20,055 nt of DNA. Source: DATAXP01 sp036272935. Lineage in GTDB: Bacteria > Planctomycetota > Planctomycetia > Pirellulales > PNKZ01. A program made the translations under genes and the position numbers. Below the pieces are notes generated by a model. The model worked only from the letters and a program-made list of their open reading frames with translations. It did not search any database and was not told the origin of the DNA. The stretch lies in contig DATAXP010000153.1 in assembly GCA_036272935.1 (NCBI GenBank), positions 1-20,055 of the forward strand, given 5' to 3'. Shown here piece after piece: positions 7,460-16,197 of this stretch (its first letter is position 1; each line of letters begins with the position of its first letter).

Positions 7460-9456
7460 TTATCCGCGCCACGATAGATTCTCACCCGTTCGATTAGCCC
7501 TTTGAATGCGGGCGCCGGCGGTTTGAGCACCGAGCTGTGCTGGTCGGCGCCGATATCCATGCCGTCGTTGGGTGTCTTGGCGATGTAAGCGGCGATGCTT
7601 TGCTCGGCGATTTGACGGCCGTCGACCGACAGGGTGAGCCGCCGATCGGCCGTGACCCGTGCGGTGACCGTTGTCCAACGCCCTTCGACCGATTGCGGGC
7701 CGGCGATGGTCGTCGTGTCCGGCGAGCAGCGATAGGTAAACGTCGGTCTGCCGTTGTCCAGATACAAGCAGTATCCAAACGAGCCGCCTCCGCAGGCCAC
7801 GATGACGCCATCGGTTTGGTCGCTGTGAATCGTTGCCTCGATCGTCAGCGGCGTGTCGCGGGGATCGAGATTCTCGGCGCGTGGAATTTCGATCGAGCCC
7901 TTGCCGTTGAACCGGCGGGCTTTGCGGCCGTCGCGCCCCTCGACCAATGGCGGACCTTCCGACGTGCCGTCATTGTGCAGGCCCGATGAATCGACGACCG
8001 TCGCGCCGCGGTCTTGGCTAAACTGGTAATCGAGAACCCAAGCGTTGTTCGCTGCCGCCGCTCGCGCCTGCTGAACCTCGTCGGCGAACGGCGGGACGTG
8101 ATAACCCACGGCCTTCGCCTGCTGGGCGTACTCCGCTTCCAGCGTCTGTCGCAGCTCGGCCGAAGCGGGATCGTCCGCGAGATTCTTCGTCTCGTACGGA
8201 TCGCGTGCCAGATCGAACACCTCCGTCCACTCGTCGTGGCCGGGATACTCGATGAGCTTCGCTGAATCGGTGCGCACGGCGGTTACCGTGGGCGCCCCGA
8301 AGCGCCCCTCACGGAAGTATTCGTAGAAGAACGCATGTCGCCAGTGCTGCTGCGGCTGCGATTGGAACAACGGTCCCCATCCACGGCCTTGCATCTCCTT
8401 GGGAACGTCAACGCCGGCCAAGCCGAGGAACGTCGGGGCAATGTCGATGTTGAGCACCATTTCGTCGATGGTCTTGCCTGCCATCGGCAGCTTGGGATAG
8501 CGCAGGATCATCGGGATGCGCAGGCTTTCGTCGTACGCAGTGCGCTTGTCGCCGAGTCCGTGCTCGCCGAGGTAGTAGCCATTGTCGCTGGTGTAGACAA
8601 CCACCGTGTTCTCGGCGAGCTTGAGCGCGTCGAGCTCCGCCAGCAATCGGCCGAGGTTGTCGTCGAGCGCCCGCAGCCCGCGGAACATGCCGAGGTTGGT
8701 CTTCACCTCGGCGGGCTTGTCGCCGGTAGGTTTTTCGAAGCGGTTGTCCTGGTAGATCGCTGGCGTGGCGAGATTGGGCACCGCACGCGCTTCGGCGTTG
8801 CCGTAGGTGGTTTCGTTGCGCGGCGGAGGGGTGAACGGGCCGTGGCAGGTCTTGTACCCGAGTGCGAGCACGAACGGGCGTTCCTGGTTCTCTCGCAGGA
8901 AGCGCAACGCGTATTCCGTCGAGACGTCGTCGACCCAACCTTCCGACGGCGTCTCGACGCCGTTCACCTCGAACGGGCAGTCGAAATACTTCCCTTGCCC
9001 GATGAAGCTGGCCGAATAGTCGAACCCGGGTCGCTGGCCGCTCTGCTTGCCCATGTGCCACTTGCCGATGTAGCCGGTACGATACCCGGCCGCGCGCAAC
9101 AGCGAGGCATAAGTCACGCTGTCGGCGGGAAAATCGGTGTGATTGTTCACGACACCATTGAAGTGTCCGTAGCGGCCGGTGAGAAACGCGGCCCGGCTGG
9201 GAGCGCACAGCGAGGTGACGACGAAGGCGTTGCGGAACCGCAGCCCCTCGGCGGCCAGCCGATCGAGGTTCGGCGATTCAAGCCAGGGAAATCGCGCGTG
9301 CTCGCCTTGCTCGCGCTGCACCACGCCCAGCGCGTCCCAGCGCTGATCGTCGGCGTAGATGAACAGAAAGTTCGGTCGGCGAGGCTCGGCCGCCACACCG
9401 ATGGCGACCAACGTATAGACAGATAGCAGGCAAGTCGTGGCGCACGTGCGAATCAT
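7456..9456 (-). CDS. Exported sulfatase with C-terminal LamG-like domain
   Basis: The 666-residue protein starts with a Sec signal peptide, with likely cleavage after residue 23 (VAA). The formylglycine motif CAPSR has its catalytic Cys at 84 and is followed by AAFLTGRYGHFNG. Metal-binding acids are seen in YADDQ (D36/D37) and SDNG (D291/N292), and GKWHMGK is present. The pattern YTSDNGYYLGEHGLGDKR resembles GlcNAc-6-sulfatase-like and related glycan sulfatases; the exact substrate cannot be assigned. Residues of about 470-666 look like a concanavalin/LamG fold (DSSGLHNDG, FNGKGSIEIP, LYLDNGRPTF, VDGRQIAEQ), probably a carbohydrate-binding appendage. The open frame reaches 9537, but the ATG at 9456 is chosen because it opens the signal peptide and follows AAAGG (9464-9468) by seven bases. 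The stop codon lies in a dispersed repeat. It is transcribed divergently from the efflux locus. Confidence 0.92.
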   Translation of the reverse strand: MIRTCATTCLLSVYTLVAIGVAAEPRRPNFLFIYADDQRWDALGVVQREQGEHARFPWLESPNLDRLAAEGLRFRNAFVVTSLCAPSRAAFLTGRYGHFNGVVNNHTDFPADSVTYASLLRAAGYRTGYIGKWHMGKQSGQRPGFDYSASFIGQGKYFDCPFEVNGVETPSEGWVDDVSTEYALRFLRENQERPFVLALGYKTCHGPFTPPPRNETTYGNAEARAVPNLATPAIYQDNRFEKPTGDKPAEVKTNLGMFRGLRALDDNLGRLLAELDALKLAENTVVVYTSDNGYYLGEHGLGDKRTAYDESLRIPMILRYPKLPMAGKTIDEMVLNIDIAPTFLGLAGVDVPKEMQGRGWGPLFQSQPQQHWRHAFFYEYFREGRFGAPTVTAVRTDSAKLIEYPGHDEWTEVFDLARDPYETKNLADDPASAELRQTLEAEYAQQAKAVGYHVPPFADEVQQARAAAANNAWVLDYQFSQDRGATVVDSSGLHNDGTSEGPPLVEGRDGRKARRFNGKGSIEIPRAENLDPRDTPLTIEATIHSDQTDGVIVACGGGSFGYCLYLDNGRPTFTYRCSPDTTTIAGPQSVEGRWTTVTARVTADRRLTLSVDGRQIAEQSIAAYIAKTPNDGMDIGADQHSSVLKPPAPAFKGLIERVRIYRGADN

Positions 9457-9589
9457 CGGTTGGCCTTTACAAGTCTTGGGAATCGGTCCGGCGTTGCCGA
9501 ATGTGATGGCCGAACGATTGTGCCGATTCCCCAGCATAAGCAGGTCAAGAACAACGGGAAACTCACGATTTCTACATCGAATGCATCTG

Positions 9590-9619
9590 TTGACCCTTTG
9601 CGACCGAGCGACCTAAGCT
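9590..9619 (+). promoter_or_regulatory. Candidate sigma-70-like promoter for the RND locus
   Basis: TTGACC (9590-9595) is followed 18 bases later by TAAGCT (9614-9619), inside the most AT-rich part of the divergent spacer between the sulfatase and the adaptor. The -35 matches the consensus at five of six positions and the -10 at only three. If real, it places the adaptor start downstream of 9620, which agrees with the GTG at 9688. Confidence 0.25.
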
Positions 9620-9687
9620 TAACTAGCTATTCGGGATCGGAAATCTCAGGGCACACCGGGGGGAAGCCGGGGCTGCTTTCAAGAATC

Positions 9688-11067
9688 GTGTTGCAACAAG
9701 CAAATACTCTGCGCGGGCGGCTGCGCCTGTTGGCGATTGGTGCCGTGGTCGTGGTGGCCCTGGTGGCGATCTGGCTGGCGATGCGCAGCGGGTCGCATGT
9801 CGAAGCGACTGCCGAGGTCGAGGCGAACGACGCCAGCCTGCCGCCGATGTTCAGCCTGTCGAACAGCGAGCCGAACACGCTGGTTGCTTCGGCCCACACG
9901 CTGGAAACGCACAAATTCGAGACGGCCGAGGTGCTCCAATCGCCGCCCCCCGATCCGTTGCAGTTACCCGGCTCGCTGGTGCTGGACCCGAACCGCCTGG
10001 TGCGCGTGCATGCCCGCTTCGGCGGCGAGATCGTGCGCATCGGCCGGCCCGCCGCGGGCCCCAACGGCACGCCCGAAGATCGACCGCTGCGCTACGGCGA
10101 CCGCGTCCGCAAAGGCGATCAATTGGCCGTCGTATGGAGCAAGGACATCGGCGAGAAGAAAAGCGAATTGATCGACGCGATCAGCAAGCTTGTGCTCGAC
10201 AAGAAGCTGCTCACGCGGCTCGAGCAGGTGGAGAAAGGCGTCGTGCCTGAGCGGCAGTTGTTCGAGGCGCGGCGCAACGTCGAGGCCGACGTGGTTGCCG
10301 AAGCAAAGGCGGAGCGCACGCTACGGTCGTGGCGGCTGACCGACGAAGAACTGAACGAGGTGCGGCGCGAGGCCCGCGAGCTGCACGAACAGTTGAACCC
10401 GATGGCCGACGACGACGTCGAGCGGACCTGGGCCGAGCTGAACGTACCGGCGCCGATGGACGGCATGATCGTCGAAAAGAATTTCAACGTCGGCGACATC
10501 GTCGATCCGTCGCAAGACCTGTTCAAGATTGCCAGCCTCGATCCGATCCAGGTGATGGCCAACGTGTATGAAGAAGACTTGCCGTCGCTGAAGCGGTTGC
10601 CCCCAAACGAGCACAACTGGACAATCGAAATGCGCTCGAGCACCAACGAGCGGCCGATCAAAGGGACATTTGACGTCATCGGTGCGGTGATCGACCCGGT
10701 GCAGCACACCGGCGTGGTGCAGGGATGGCTGCCCAACCCTAACGGCCGATTGTCGGCCGGGCAGTTCATCACCGCCACGGTGCAGTTGCCGGCCGATCCG
10801 GCAATGGTTGCGATCCCCACCGCCGCGCTGATCGAGGAAGGGACCGTGGGAGCGGTGTTCGTCGAGACGTCGCGCGGACATTTGCAGCGGCGCAACGTGG
10901 CAGTCACGCGCCGCGGCCGAACGCTGGTGTTCGTGCGCGCTGAGCCGACTCCGGCGGAACGGCGCCTGAAGCTCGAGCCGCTGCATGCCGGCGAGCGCGT
11001 GATTACCTCCGGCGGCCTGCAACTGCTGGCCGAACTAAACAGCCTGCAAACCGGCGCGGAACCGTAG
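9688..11067 (+). CDS. RND efflux periplasmic adaptor (HlyD/CusB-like)
   Basis: This is the membrane-fusion protein that links an inner-membrane RND pump to an outer-membrane channel. From a GTG start at 9688 it has 459 residues, with a signal-anchor helix at about 14-32. The beta-barrel and lipoyl halves flank a helical hairpin rich in Lys, Glu and Arg. The second lipoyl half reads PAPMDGMIVEKNFNVGDIVDPSQDLFKIASLD, a classic CzcB/CusB-type sequence. The stop is nine bases before the pump ATG, so the two are surely co-transcribed. The start is uncertain. The frame is open back to a TTG at 9460, but that would leave only three bases between divergent start codons and add a Ser/Thr-rich, AT-rich leader. 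A TTG at 9598 is another option. No start has a good ribosome binding site. No metal-binding His/Met cluster is obvious. Confidence 0.88.
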   Translation: MLQQANTLRGRLRLLAIGAVVVVALVAIWLAMRSGSHVEATAEVEANDASLPPMFSLSNSEPNTLVASAHTLETHKFETAEVLQSPPPDPLQLPGSLVLDPNRLVRVHARFGGEIVRIGRPAAGPNGTPEDRPLRYGDRVRKGDQLAVVWSKDIGEKKSELIDAISKLVLDKKLLTRLEQVEKGVVPERQLFEARRNVEADVVAEAKAERTLRSWRLTDEELNEVRREARELHEQLNPMADDDVERTWAELNVPAPMDGMIVEKNFNVGDIVDPSQDLFKIASLDPIQVMANVYEEDLPSLKRLPPNEHNWTIEMRSSTNERPIKGTFDVIGAVIDPVQHTGVVQGWLPNPNGRLSAGQFITATVQLPADPAMVAIPTAALIEEGTVGAVFVETSRGHLQRRNVAVTRRGRTLVFVRAEPTPAERRLKLEPLHAGERVITSGGLQLLAELNSLQTGAEP

Positions 11068-11076
11068 AGCGATCGT

Positions 11077-14000
11077 ATGGTTCACAAGATCATTCGCTGG
11101 GCGGTCGATAATCCGTTGGTCGTCGTGTTGTTGACGGCGGTGTTGGCGATCGTCGGCGGCTATGCATTCTGGCACGTCAACGTCGAGGCCTATCCCGACC
11201 CCGCACCGGCAATCATCGAGGTGATCGCGAAGTTCCCCGGCGCCAGCGCCGAGGAAGTCGAACGCCAGGTGACTATCCCGTTGGAGGTGGCGCTGGCCGG
11301 CATGCCGGGGCTCAAGTACACCCGCAGCAAATCGCTGTTCGGCCTGTCGCACCTGCGCAACCAGTTCGATTACGGCATCGACTACAACCAGGCCAAGCAG
11401 GACGTCATCAATCGGTTGCAATTTGTCGAGGGGCTCCCCGACGGTGTGCAGCCGACACTGTCGCCGCAGAGTCCGACAGGCGAAATCCTGCGTTACACAT
11501 TGCGTAGCGCCAAGGATGCGCAGGGCAACGACGTCTACACGCTCAACGATTTAAAGAGCACGCAGGATTGGGTGCTCGAGCGGGCGTACAAACGCGTGCC
11601 GCGAATCATCGACGTGGTGAGCAGCGGCGGCACCGTGAAGCGCTATGAAATCCAGCCCGATCCCTATCGGCTGATGCGCTACGGCATCACGCTCGACCAG
11701 TTGCAGAAAGCGATTGCCGACAGCAACGCAAACATCGGCGGCGACTACCTGATCACTGGCGAAAACCTGGTGAACGTGCGCGGCATCGGCCTGATCGGCG
11801 AGGGGCTCGATCCGCTGCGCGCTTCCGAGGTGATCAGCGCCAAAAGCCCCGAAGCTGCCGCCGCGTACCTGCGGGCCGAGGAAATTCGCCGCGTCCAGAA
11901 CATTCGCAGCATCGTGATCAAGTCGGTCGACAACGTACCGATCCGCGTCGAGGACGTGGTCGAAGGGGGGCCGCTGCGCTACGCCGACGAGATCGGCAAG
12001 CAAGGGGTCGTGGTCAGCAACCAGCCGCGGCTCGGAAAAGTCAGCCTCAGCCAGCCGAAGCGCGACGCCGAAGGCCACGAGCTGCTCGACGCCAAGGGCC
12101 ATCGCCTCTGGCAGCGCGAAGAAGAAAAAGTGCAGGGAATCGTGCTGCTGCGCAAGGGCGAAGCGTCGTTGCCAGCCCTGGCCGGCGTCGAGCAGCGCAC
12201 GGCGGAACTCAACGACCCGTCGAGCGGACGGTTGCCGCCGGGTGTGAAGGTCGAGCCGTACTACGACCGCACCGAGCTGATCAACGTCACCACGGAGACG
12301 GTGCACGAGAACCTGTTCCTGGGCATGGTGCTGGTGACGATCATCCTGCTGATGTTCCTCAGCAACGTGCGCAGCGCGTTGATCGTGGCGATCAATATTC
12401 CGCTGGCCCTGGCGTTTGCCTTTGCGGTGCTGTTCCTGCGCGGCAAGAGCGCCAACCTGCTGAGCATCGGCGCGGTCGACTTCGGCATCATCGTCGACAG
12501 CTCGGTAATCATGGTCGAGAACATCTACCGGCACCTCAGCTCGGGCGAGCACCGCGACCTGACTTTGCGCGAGCGCATCTTGTCGGCAACCCGCGAAGTG
12601 GAAAAGAGCCTGTTCTTCACCACCGCCATCATGGTGTGCGCGTTCTTGCCGCTGTTCACCATGCAAGGACCGGAAGGGCAGATCTTTGGTCCCATGGCCG
12701 ATACCTACGCCTTTGCCCTTGGCGGGGCATTGCTGCTGGCGCTCACGATCGCGCCGGTGCTGTGCCTGCTGATGTTCAAGACGCTGCGTCCCGCACCGGA
12801 TAATTTTCTCGTGCGCTGGCTCAAGACCAGCTACCTGCGTCGGCTGGCGTGGTGCCTCGAGCATCGCACGGCGACGATGTTGGTGATGAGTGGCCTGTTG
12901 GCAATGACCATCGCCATGCTGCCGCTGCTGGGGCGCGAGTTCATGCCCGAGCTGGAAGAAGGGAACCTGTGGGTACGGGCGACGATGCCGATCAGCATTT
13001 CGCCGACCCTGTCGAGCAAGCAGGCCGACATGGCCCAGGACGTGCTCGAAAAGTTCCCCGAAGCAAGGCTGATCGTCGCCCAGAACGGACGGCCCGACGA
13101 CGGCACCGATCCGACCGGGTTCTACAACGTCGAGTTCTTCATACCGCTCAAGCCGCACGACGAATGGCCGGCGACCGTCGAGCGTACCGGGCTGGGGTCG
13201 TTGCTCGGACATTTGGGCTTCGGCAGCAAGCGCGCGCGCAGCAAGCAAGAGTTGATCGAAGCGATGAACGACGCGTTGACGCAGACGATCGTCGGCGTGA
13301 ACTGGAACTTCTCGCAGAATATCCGCGACAACGTGATGGAGTCGCTTTCGGGCGTGAAGGGGGATAACTCGGTCAAGATCATCGGCCCCGACCTGGCCGA
13401 ACTGGAACGATTGGCTGAAGCGCTGAAAAACGTGCTGACGAAGATCGACGGCATCCAGAACGTCGGCGTGTTTCGCGTGCAGGGGCAGCCGAACCTGGAG
13501 CTGCCGGTCGATTCGGCCAAGTGCAGCCGCTGGGGCGTGAGCGTCGCCAACATCAACGACGTGATTCAGACCGCGGTCGGCGGCAAGCCGGTCTCGCAGA
13601 TGGTCGAAGGGGAGCGGCGGTTCGACATCACGCTGCGCTGGCCGGCGGCGTTGCGTTCCAGCGAGAACGCCATCCTTGAAATCCCCGTCGATCTGTCGAA
13701 CAACACCACCAGCGGCGACAGCACGCAGGTCTCGGCAACGCGCACCACGGGGGCCGAAATGGGACTGTCGAGCACCGGCACCCAGTTGCCGATGCCCTCG
13801 TACACCGGCAGCCAGTTCGGCGGCACGTTCAACAATTTGGACCTTGCCCCCCGCCGGCGGCTGCGCGACCTGGTCTCGCCGCCGGCGGCCGACGGTGCCG
13901 GGAGCACCGAGGGGCAATTCGTCCGTCCCGGCGCCTCGACGATCTACCGCGAGCAAGGCAACCGGCTGATCGCCGTGAAGTTCAGCGTCCGCGGCCGCGA

Positions 14001-14625
14001 TCTGGCCGGCGCGGTTGCCGAGGCGCAAGCGAAGTCCGCATCGCTGTTCAAGCCGCCGTATCGCACCGAGTGGAGCGGCGAGTTTCAGGAGATGCAAGAA
14101 GCCGAACATCGGCTGCTGTACATCGTGCCGATCTCGCTGACACTGATCTACGTGCTGCTGTACCTCGCGTTCCATTCGTTCCTCGACGCCATCCTGGTGT
14201 TCTCGAACGTGGTGGCGCTTTCGATGGGTGGCGTGTGGGCACTGCTGCTCACCGGGATGAACTTCAGCATCTCGGCGGCCGTCGGTTTCATTTCGATCTT
14301 CGGCGTCGCCGTGATGGACGGCCTGTTGCTGATTTCCTACTTCAACCAACTGCGCGCTCACGGCGTGCCGTTGAAGGAAGCGATCATGCAAGGAGCGGAA
14401 AAGCGCGTGCGGCCGGTGATGATGACCGCCTTGACGGCGATTTTCGGGCTGCTGCCGGCGGCGTTCTCGACCAAGATTGGCGCCCAGACCCAGCAGCCGC
14501 TGGCCATTGTGGTGGTCGGCGGGATGATCAGCACGCTGGCACTCACACGCTATCTGATGCCGGTGCTCTACAGCTTCTACGGCCATCGCGATCCGCCTGC
14601 TGGCAGCGATAGCATGGCGCACTGA
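11077..14625 (+). CDS. Heavy-metal-type RND efflux permease (CzcA/CusA-like)
   Basis: This proton-driven inner-membrane pump forms the core of a tripartite efflux machine. The N-terminal AYPDPAPAIIEVIAKFPGASAEEVERQVTIPLE matches CzcA/CusA proteins. The heavy-metal RND proton-relay motif in helix 4 reads DFGIIVDSSVIMVEN, with D468, D474 and E481 in place. Twelve membrane segments can be laid out in the usual 1+5 / 1+5 pattern. At 1182 residues it is clearly longer than the roughly 1030-1070 of typical members. The excess includes a charged insert near residues 320-352 and a Ser/Thr/Gly-rich insert at about 871-960, in the second periplasmic part before VKFSVRGRDLAGAV. The motif fits divalent or monovalent metal export, but the ion cannot be chosen from sequence. 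No ribosome binding site is visible before the ATG at 11077. Confidence 0.94.
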   Translation: MVHKIIRWAVDNPLVVVLLTAVLAIVGGYAFWHVNVEAYPDPAPAIIEVIAKFPGASAEEVERQVTIPLEVALAGMPGLKYTRSKSLFGLSHLRNQFDYGIDYNQAKQDVINRLQFVEGLPDGVQPTLSPQSPTGEILRYTLRSAKDAQGNDVYTLNDLKSTQDWVLERAYKRVPRIIDVVSSGGTVKRYEIQPDPYRLMRYGITLDQLQKAIADSNANIGGDYLITGENLVNVRGIGLIGEGLDPLRASEVISAKSPEAAAAYLRAEEIRRVQNIRSIVIKSVDNVPIRVEDVVEGGPLRYADEIGKQGVVVSNQPRLGKVSLSQPKRDAEGHELLDAKGHRLWQREEEKVQGIVLLRKGEASLPALAGVEQRTAELNDPSSGRLPPGVKVEPYYDRTELINVTTETVHENLFLGMVLVTIILLMFLSNVRSALIVAINIPLALAFAFAVLFLRGKSANLLSIGAVDFGIIVDSSVIMVENIYRHLSSGEHRDLTLRERILSATREVEKSLFFTTAIMVCAFLPLFTMQGPEGQIFGPMADTYAFALGGALLLALTIAPVLCLLMFKTLRPAPDNFLVRWLKTSYLRRLAWCLEHRTATMLVMSGLLAMTIAMLPLLGREFMPELEEGNLWVRATMPISISPTLSSKQADMAQDVLEKFPEARLIVAQNGRPDDGTDPTGFYNVEFFIPLKPHDEWPATVERTGLGSLLGHLGFGSKRARSKQELIEAMNDALTQTIVGVNWNFSQNIRDNVMESLSGVKGDNSVKIIGPDLAELERLAEALKNVLTKIDGIQNVGVFRVQGQPNLELPVDSAKCSRWGVSVANINDVIQTAVGGKPVSQMVEGERRFDITLRWPAALRSSENAILEIPVDLSNNTTSGDSTQVSATRTTGAEMGLSSTGTQLPMPSYTGSQFGGTFNNLDLAPRRRLRDLVSPPAADGAGSTEGQFVRPGASTIYREQGNRLIAVKFSVRGRDLAGAVAEAQAKSASLFKPPYRTEWSGEFQEMQEAEHRLLYIVPISLTLIYVLLYLAFHSFLDAILVFSNVVALSMGGVWALLLTGMNFSISAAVGFISIFGVAVMDGLLLISYFNQLRAHGVPLKEAIMQGAEKRVRPVMMTALTAIFGLLPAAFSTKIGAQTQQPLAIVVVGGMISTLALTRYLMPVLYSFYGHRDPPAGSDSMAH

Positions 14626-14633
14626 GCCAGACA

Positions 14634-14805
14634 TTTAGCCGCGTCGCTTGCGACGCGCGGGGCAAGCCCCGCGGGTAGCGCGCTTTTCAGCTAGCTGTAG
14701 CGGCGAGGTCGGGTGCCATGCTCACGCTTGCGTGAGCATGGCCACGACGAGCGTGGACATGGCACCCCGCTCGGCGGAACGCGCGGGGCAAGCCCCGCGG
14801 CTAAA
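14634..14805. repeat. Composite palindrome cluster bounded by TTTAGCCGC inverted termini
   Basis: TTTAGCCGC (14634-14642) and its complement GCGGCTAAA (14797-14805) bound a nest of hairpins. These are CGCGTCG-CTTG-CGACGCG (14640-14657); CGCGGGGC-AA-GCCCCGCG, occurring identically at 14656-14673 and 14782-14799; a 10-bp stem with CTTG loop at 14717-14740 (CATGCTCACG paired with CGTGAGCATG); and CCACG/CGTGG at 14742-14756. The last two are enclosed by GGGTGCCATG (14711-14720) paired with CATGGCACCC (14758-14767). Two stems share the CG-CTTG-CG loop closure. There is no transposase. It lies between the pump and outer-membrane protein genes and may act as a dispersed non-coding element, an RNA-processing site or an attenuator. 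Confidence 0.85.
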
Positions 14806-14967
14806 CATTGCGCCTTCACCCGCGACCTTGCCGGGTGCGTTGACCTGGCAAACCTTGCCGATCGTACGGGGGCCTTACCGCCGCGCTAATCGCTACCGCA
14901 CGCACCGTCGATACCACTGGCAAGGTGCGCATAATCGGCGCTACCGGAATATCGTCGAACCGGTGCC
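14806..14967 (+). promoter_or_regulatory. Spacer before porin-like gene with weak promoter candidate
   Basis: Between the palindrome cluster and the ATG at 14968, TCGATA (14908-14913) and CATAAT (14930-14935) are 16 bases apart and could be a -35/-10 pair; the -10 matches five of six positions and the -35 four. It would give a short leader of about 25 bases. Nothing else is recognised here. If functional, the last two genes of the efflux locus could be expressed separately from the pump. Confidence 0.22.
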
Positions 14968-16191
14968 ATGCTCCTCGAAACCAGGCGGAAACTCTCGGCA
15001 GTTGTCTTGCTTGCCGCGGCGGCGTGCCTCTCGCTGCCGGCAACCGCTTGGGCGCAAGGACTGGTTTTGGCCGAGCCGACGGATATCGGCCCACCGAGAT
15101 TCCCCACCGGCCTGCAAACAGACAGGCCGCCATCGATTACCGCGCCGCTGAGTCTCGCTCCGCCGCCGGCGGAGTCGCTGCTCAACTCGCCGGCGATGGA
15201 GCTGGTTGTCGCGCCGATCGTCGAGCCACCGGTGGTGCCGACGCCACAGTGGATGGCCGAGGGAAACGCGCTCATGCGCGGTCCGTCGCCAGTGAATCTT
15301 AATCTGCCGGCGCAGAAGCCGGGTTGGGTGGCGAGCGTCGAGGTCGCCGTATTGCAGCCGAACATCACGTCGACGCTCGACTCGGGGACGCTGCTCGATG
15401 GCACGTTTCCCGGCAGCCCGGTGCAGTTGCCCGTCGGGGCGATGAATTTTACCGGCGCGCCGAAGATCGAGCTGGGTTACCGCTGGCCCGACGGGCTGGG
15501 CGAGTTCCGCGCATCGTATCGCTACATCGGCTCGATCGGCTCCGGCACCGTGCTGGGTGCTACGCCCGCCGACGCCGAGCGGCTGCGAACGCGGCTGAGC
15601 ATCAACGTGGTGGATTTCGACTACTGCTTCAGCGAGTTCAATCCGGGCGACCTGCCGGTGATTCTCCCGGTATTCGAAGTGCCCGGCTGGCTGGGCATGC
15701 GCCGGCCGCCGAAGATTTATCAGCGCAATCCGCTGGTGATGCGGCTGCGCGTGGGTGCGCGCACCGCCACGATGTTTTTCGATTCCGAAGCCACCGGCAC
15801 GACCATCAGCGAACGCATGATGAACAACTTTGTCGGGGTTGGCATGCACCTCGGTCTCGAGGTCACCAAGGCGATGCCCTGGCGGCCGCTGTCGATGTAC
15901 GGACGCGCCGACTTCTCCGGCGTGCTGGGCGATACGAGCCAAAGCTTTCAGCGAATCGTTGCCGGTGGACCGGCGGCAGCGGCTCACGTAGGCGGCATCC
16001 CGAACGGCGTACCGATGTTCGCCGTCGAGGCGGGGTTGAGCTACGTCCCGCCCCGCTTCAACCAGCGATTCCGCGGTACGATCGCCTATCAGTACGAACA
16101 GTGGTGGAACTTTGCCGATCGGACCGACGAGTTCGGAGCTGCCACCTTGCAGCTCAGTGGCGTCGTGGTGCGCGGCAACTGGGGATTCTGA
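14968..16191 (+). CDS. Predicted outer-membrane beta-barrel protein, Lpg1974-porin-like
   Basis: The 407-residue product has a clear signal peptide, with likely cleavage after residue 29 (AWA/Q), followed by a Pro-rich linker to about residue 100. The rest shows alternating hydrophobic and polar strands with aromatic girdles. It ends in phenylalanine (VVVRGNWGF), as outer-membrane barrel proteins usually do for BAM recognition. Segments such as VDFDYCFSEF, LRVGARTATMFFDS, NNFVGVGMHLGLEV, LSMYGRADFSGVLGD and AYQYEQWWNFAD recall the Lpg1974/Legionella_OMP pore family, which is common in planctomycetes; that match is from memory of the pattern. The stop is six bases before the TolC start, so the two form one transcription unit. 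Its presence inside an RND locus is unusual. It could be a separate porin or a structural outer-membrane partner. The function is not established. Confidence 0.72.
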   Translation: MLLETRRKLSAVVLLAAAACLSLPATAWAQGLVLAEPTDIGPPRFPTGLQTDRPPSITAPLSLAPPPAESLLNSPAMELVVAPIVEPPVVPTPQWMAEGNALMRGPSPVNLNLPAQKPGWVASVEVAVLQPNITSTLDSGTLLDGTFPGSPVQLPVGAMNFTGAPKIELGYRWPDGLGEFRASYRYIGSIGSGTVLGATPADAERLRTRLSINVVDFDYCFSEFNPGDLPVILPVFEVPGWLGMRRPPKIYQRNPLVMRLRVGARTATMFFDSEATGTTISERMMNNFVGVGMHLGLEVTKAMPWRPLSMYGRADFSGVLGDTSQSFQRIVAGGPAAAAHVGGIPNGVPMFAVEAGLSYVPPRFNQRFRGTIAYQYEQWWNFADRTDEFGAATLQLSGVVVRGNWGF

Positions 16192-16197
16192 TCAACG

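Noticed and set aside
8335..9426. 363-codon plus-strand frame over the sulfatase
   Set aside because: The minus-strand frame has the complete sulfatase motif set and signal peptide; the plus frame shows only shadow composition.
13687..13956. Intein or mobile insertion in the RND pump
   Set aside because: The extra segment lacks intein splice residues and homing-endonuclease motifs, and its codon use matches the surrounding gene.
11551..14634. 1027-codon open frame antisense to the RND pump
   Set aside because: It is Arg/His/Gln-rich with no recognisable domain and mirrors the codon bias of the pump on the other strand; long antisense frames are expected in GC-rich genes.
14648..15151. 167-codon ORF across the palindrome cluster
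   Set aside because: It is made of hairpin sequence and then overlaps the signal peptide of the porin-like gene in another frame.
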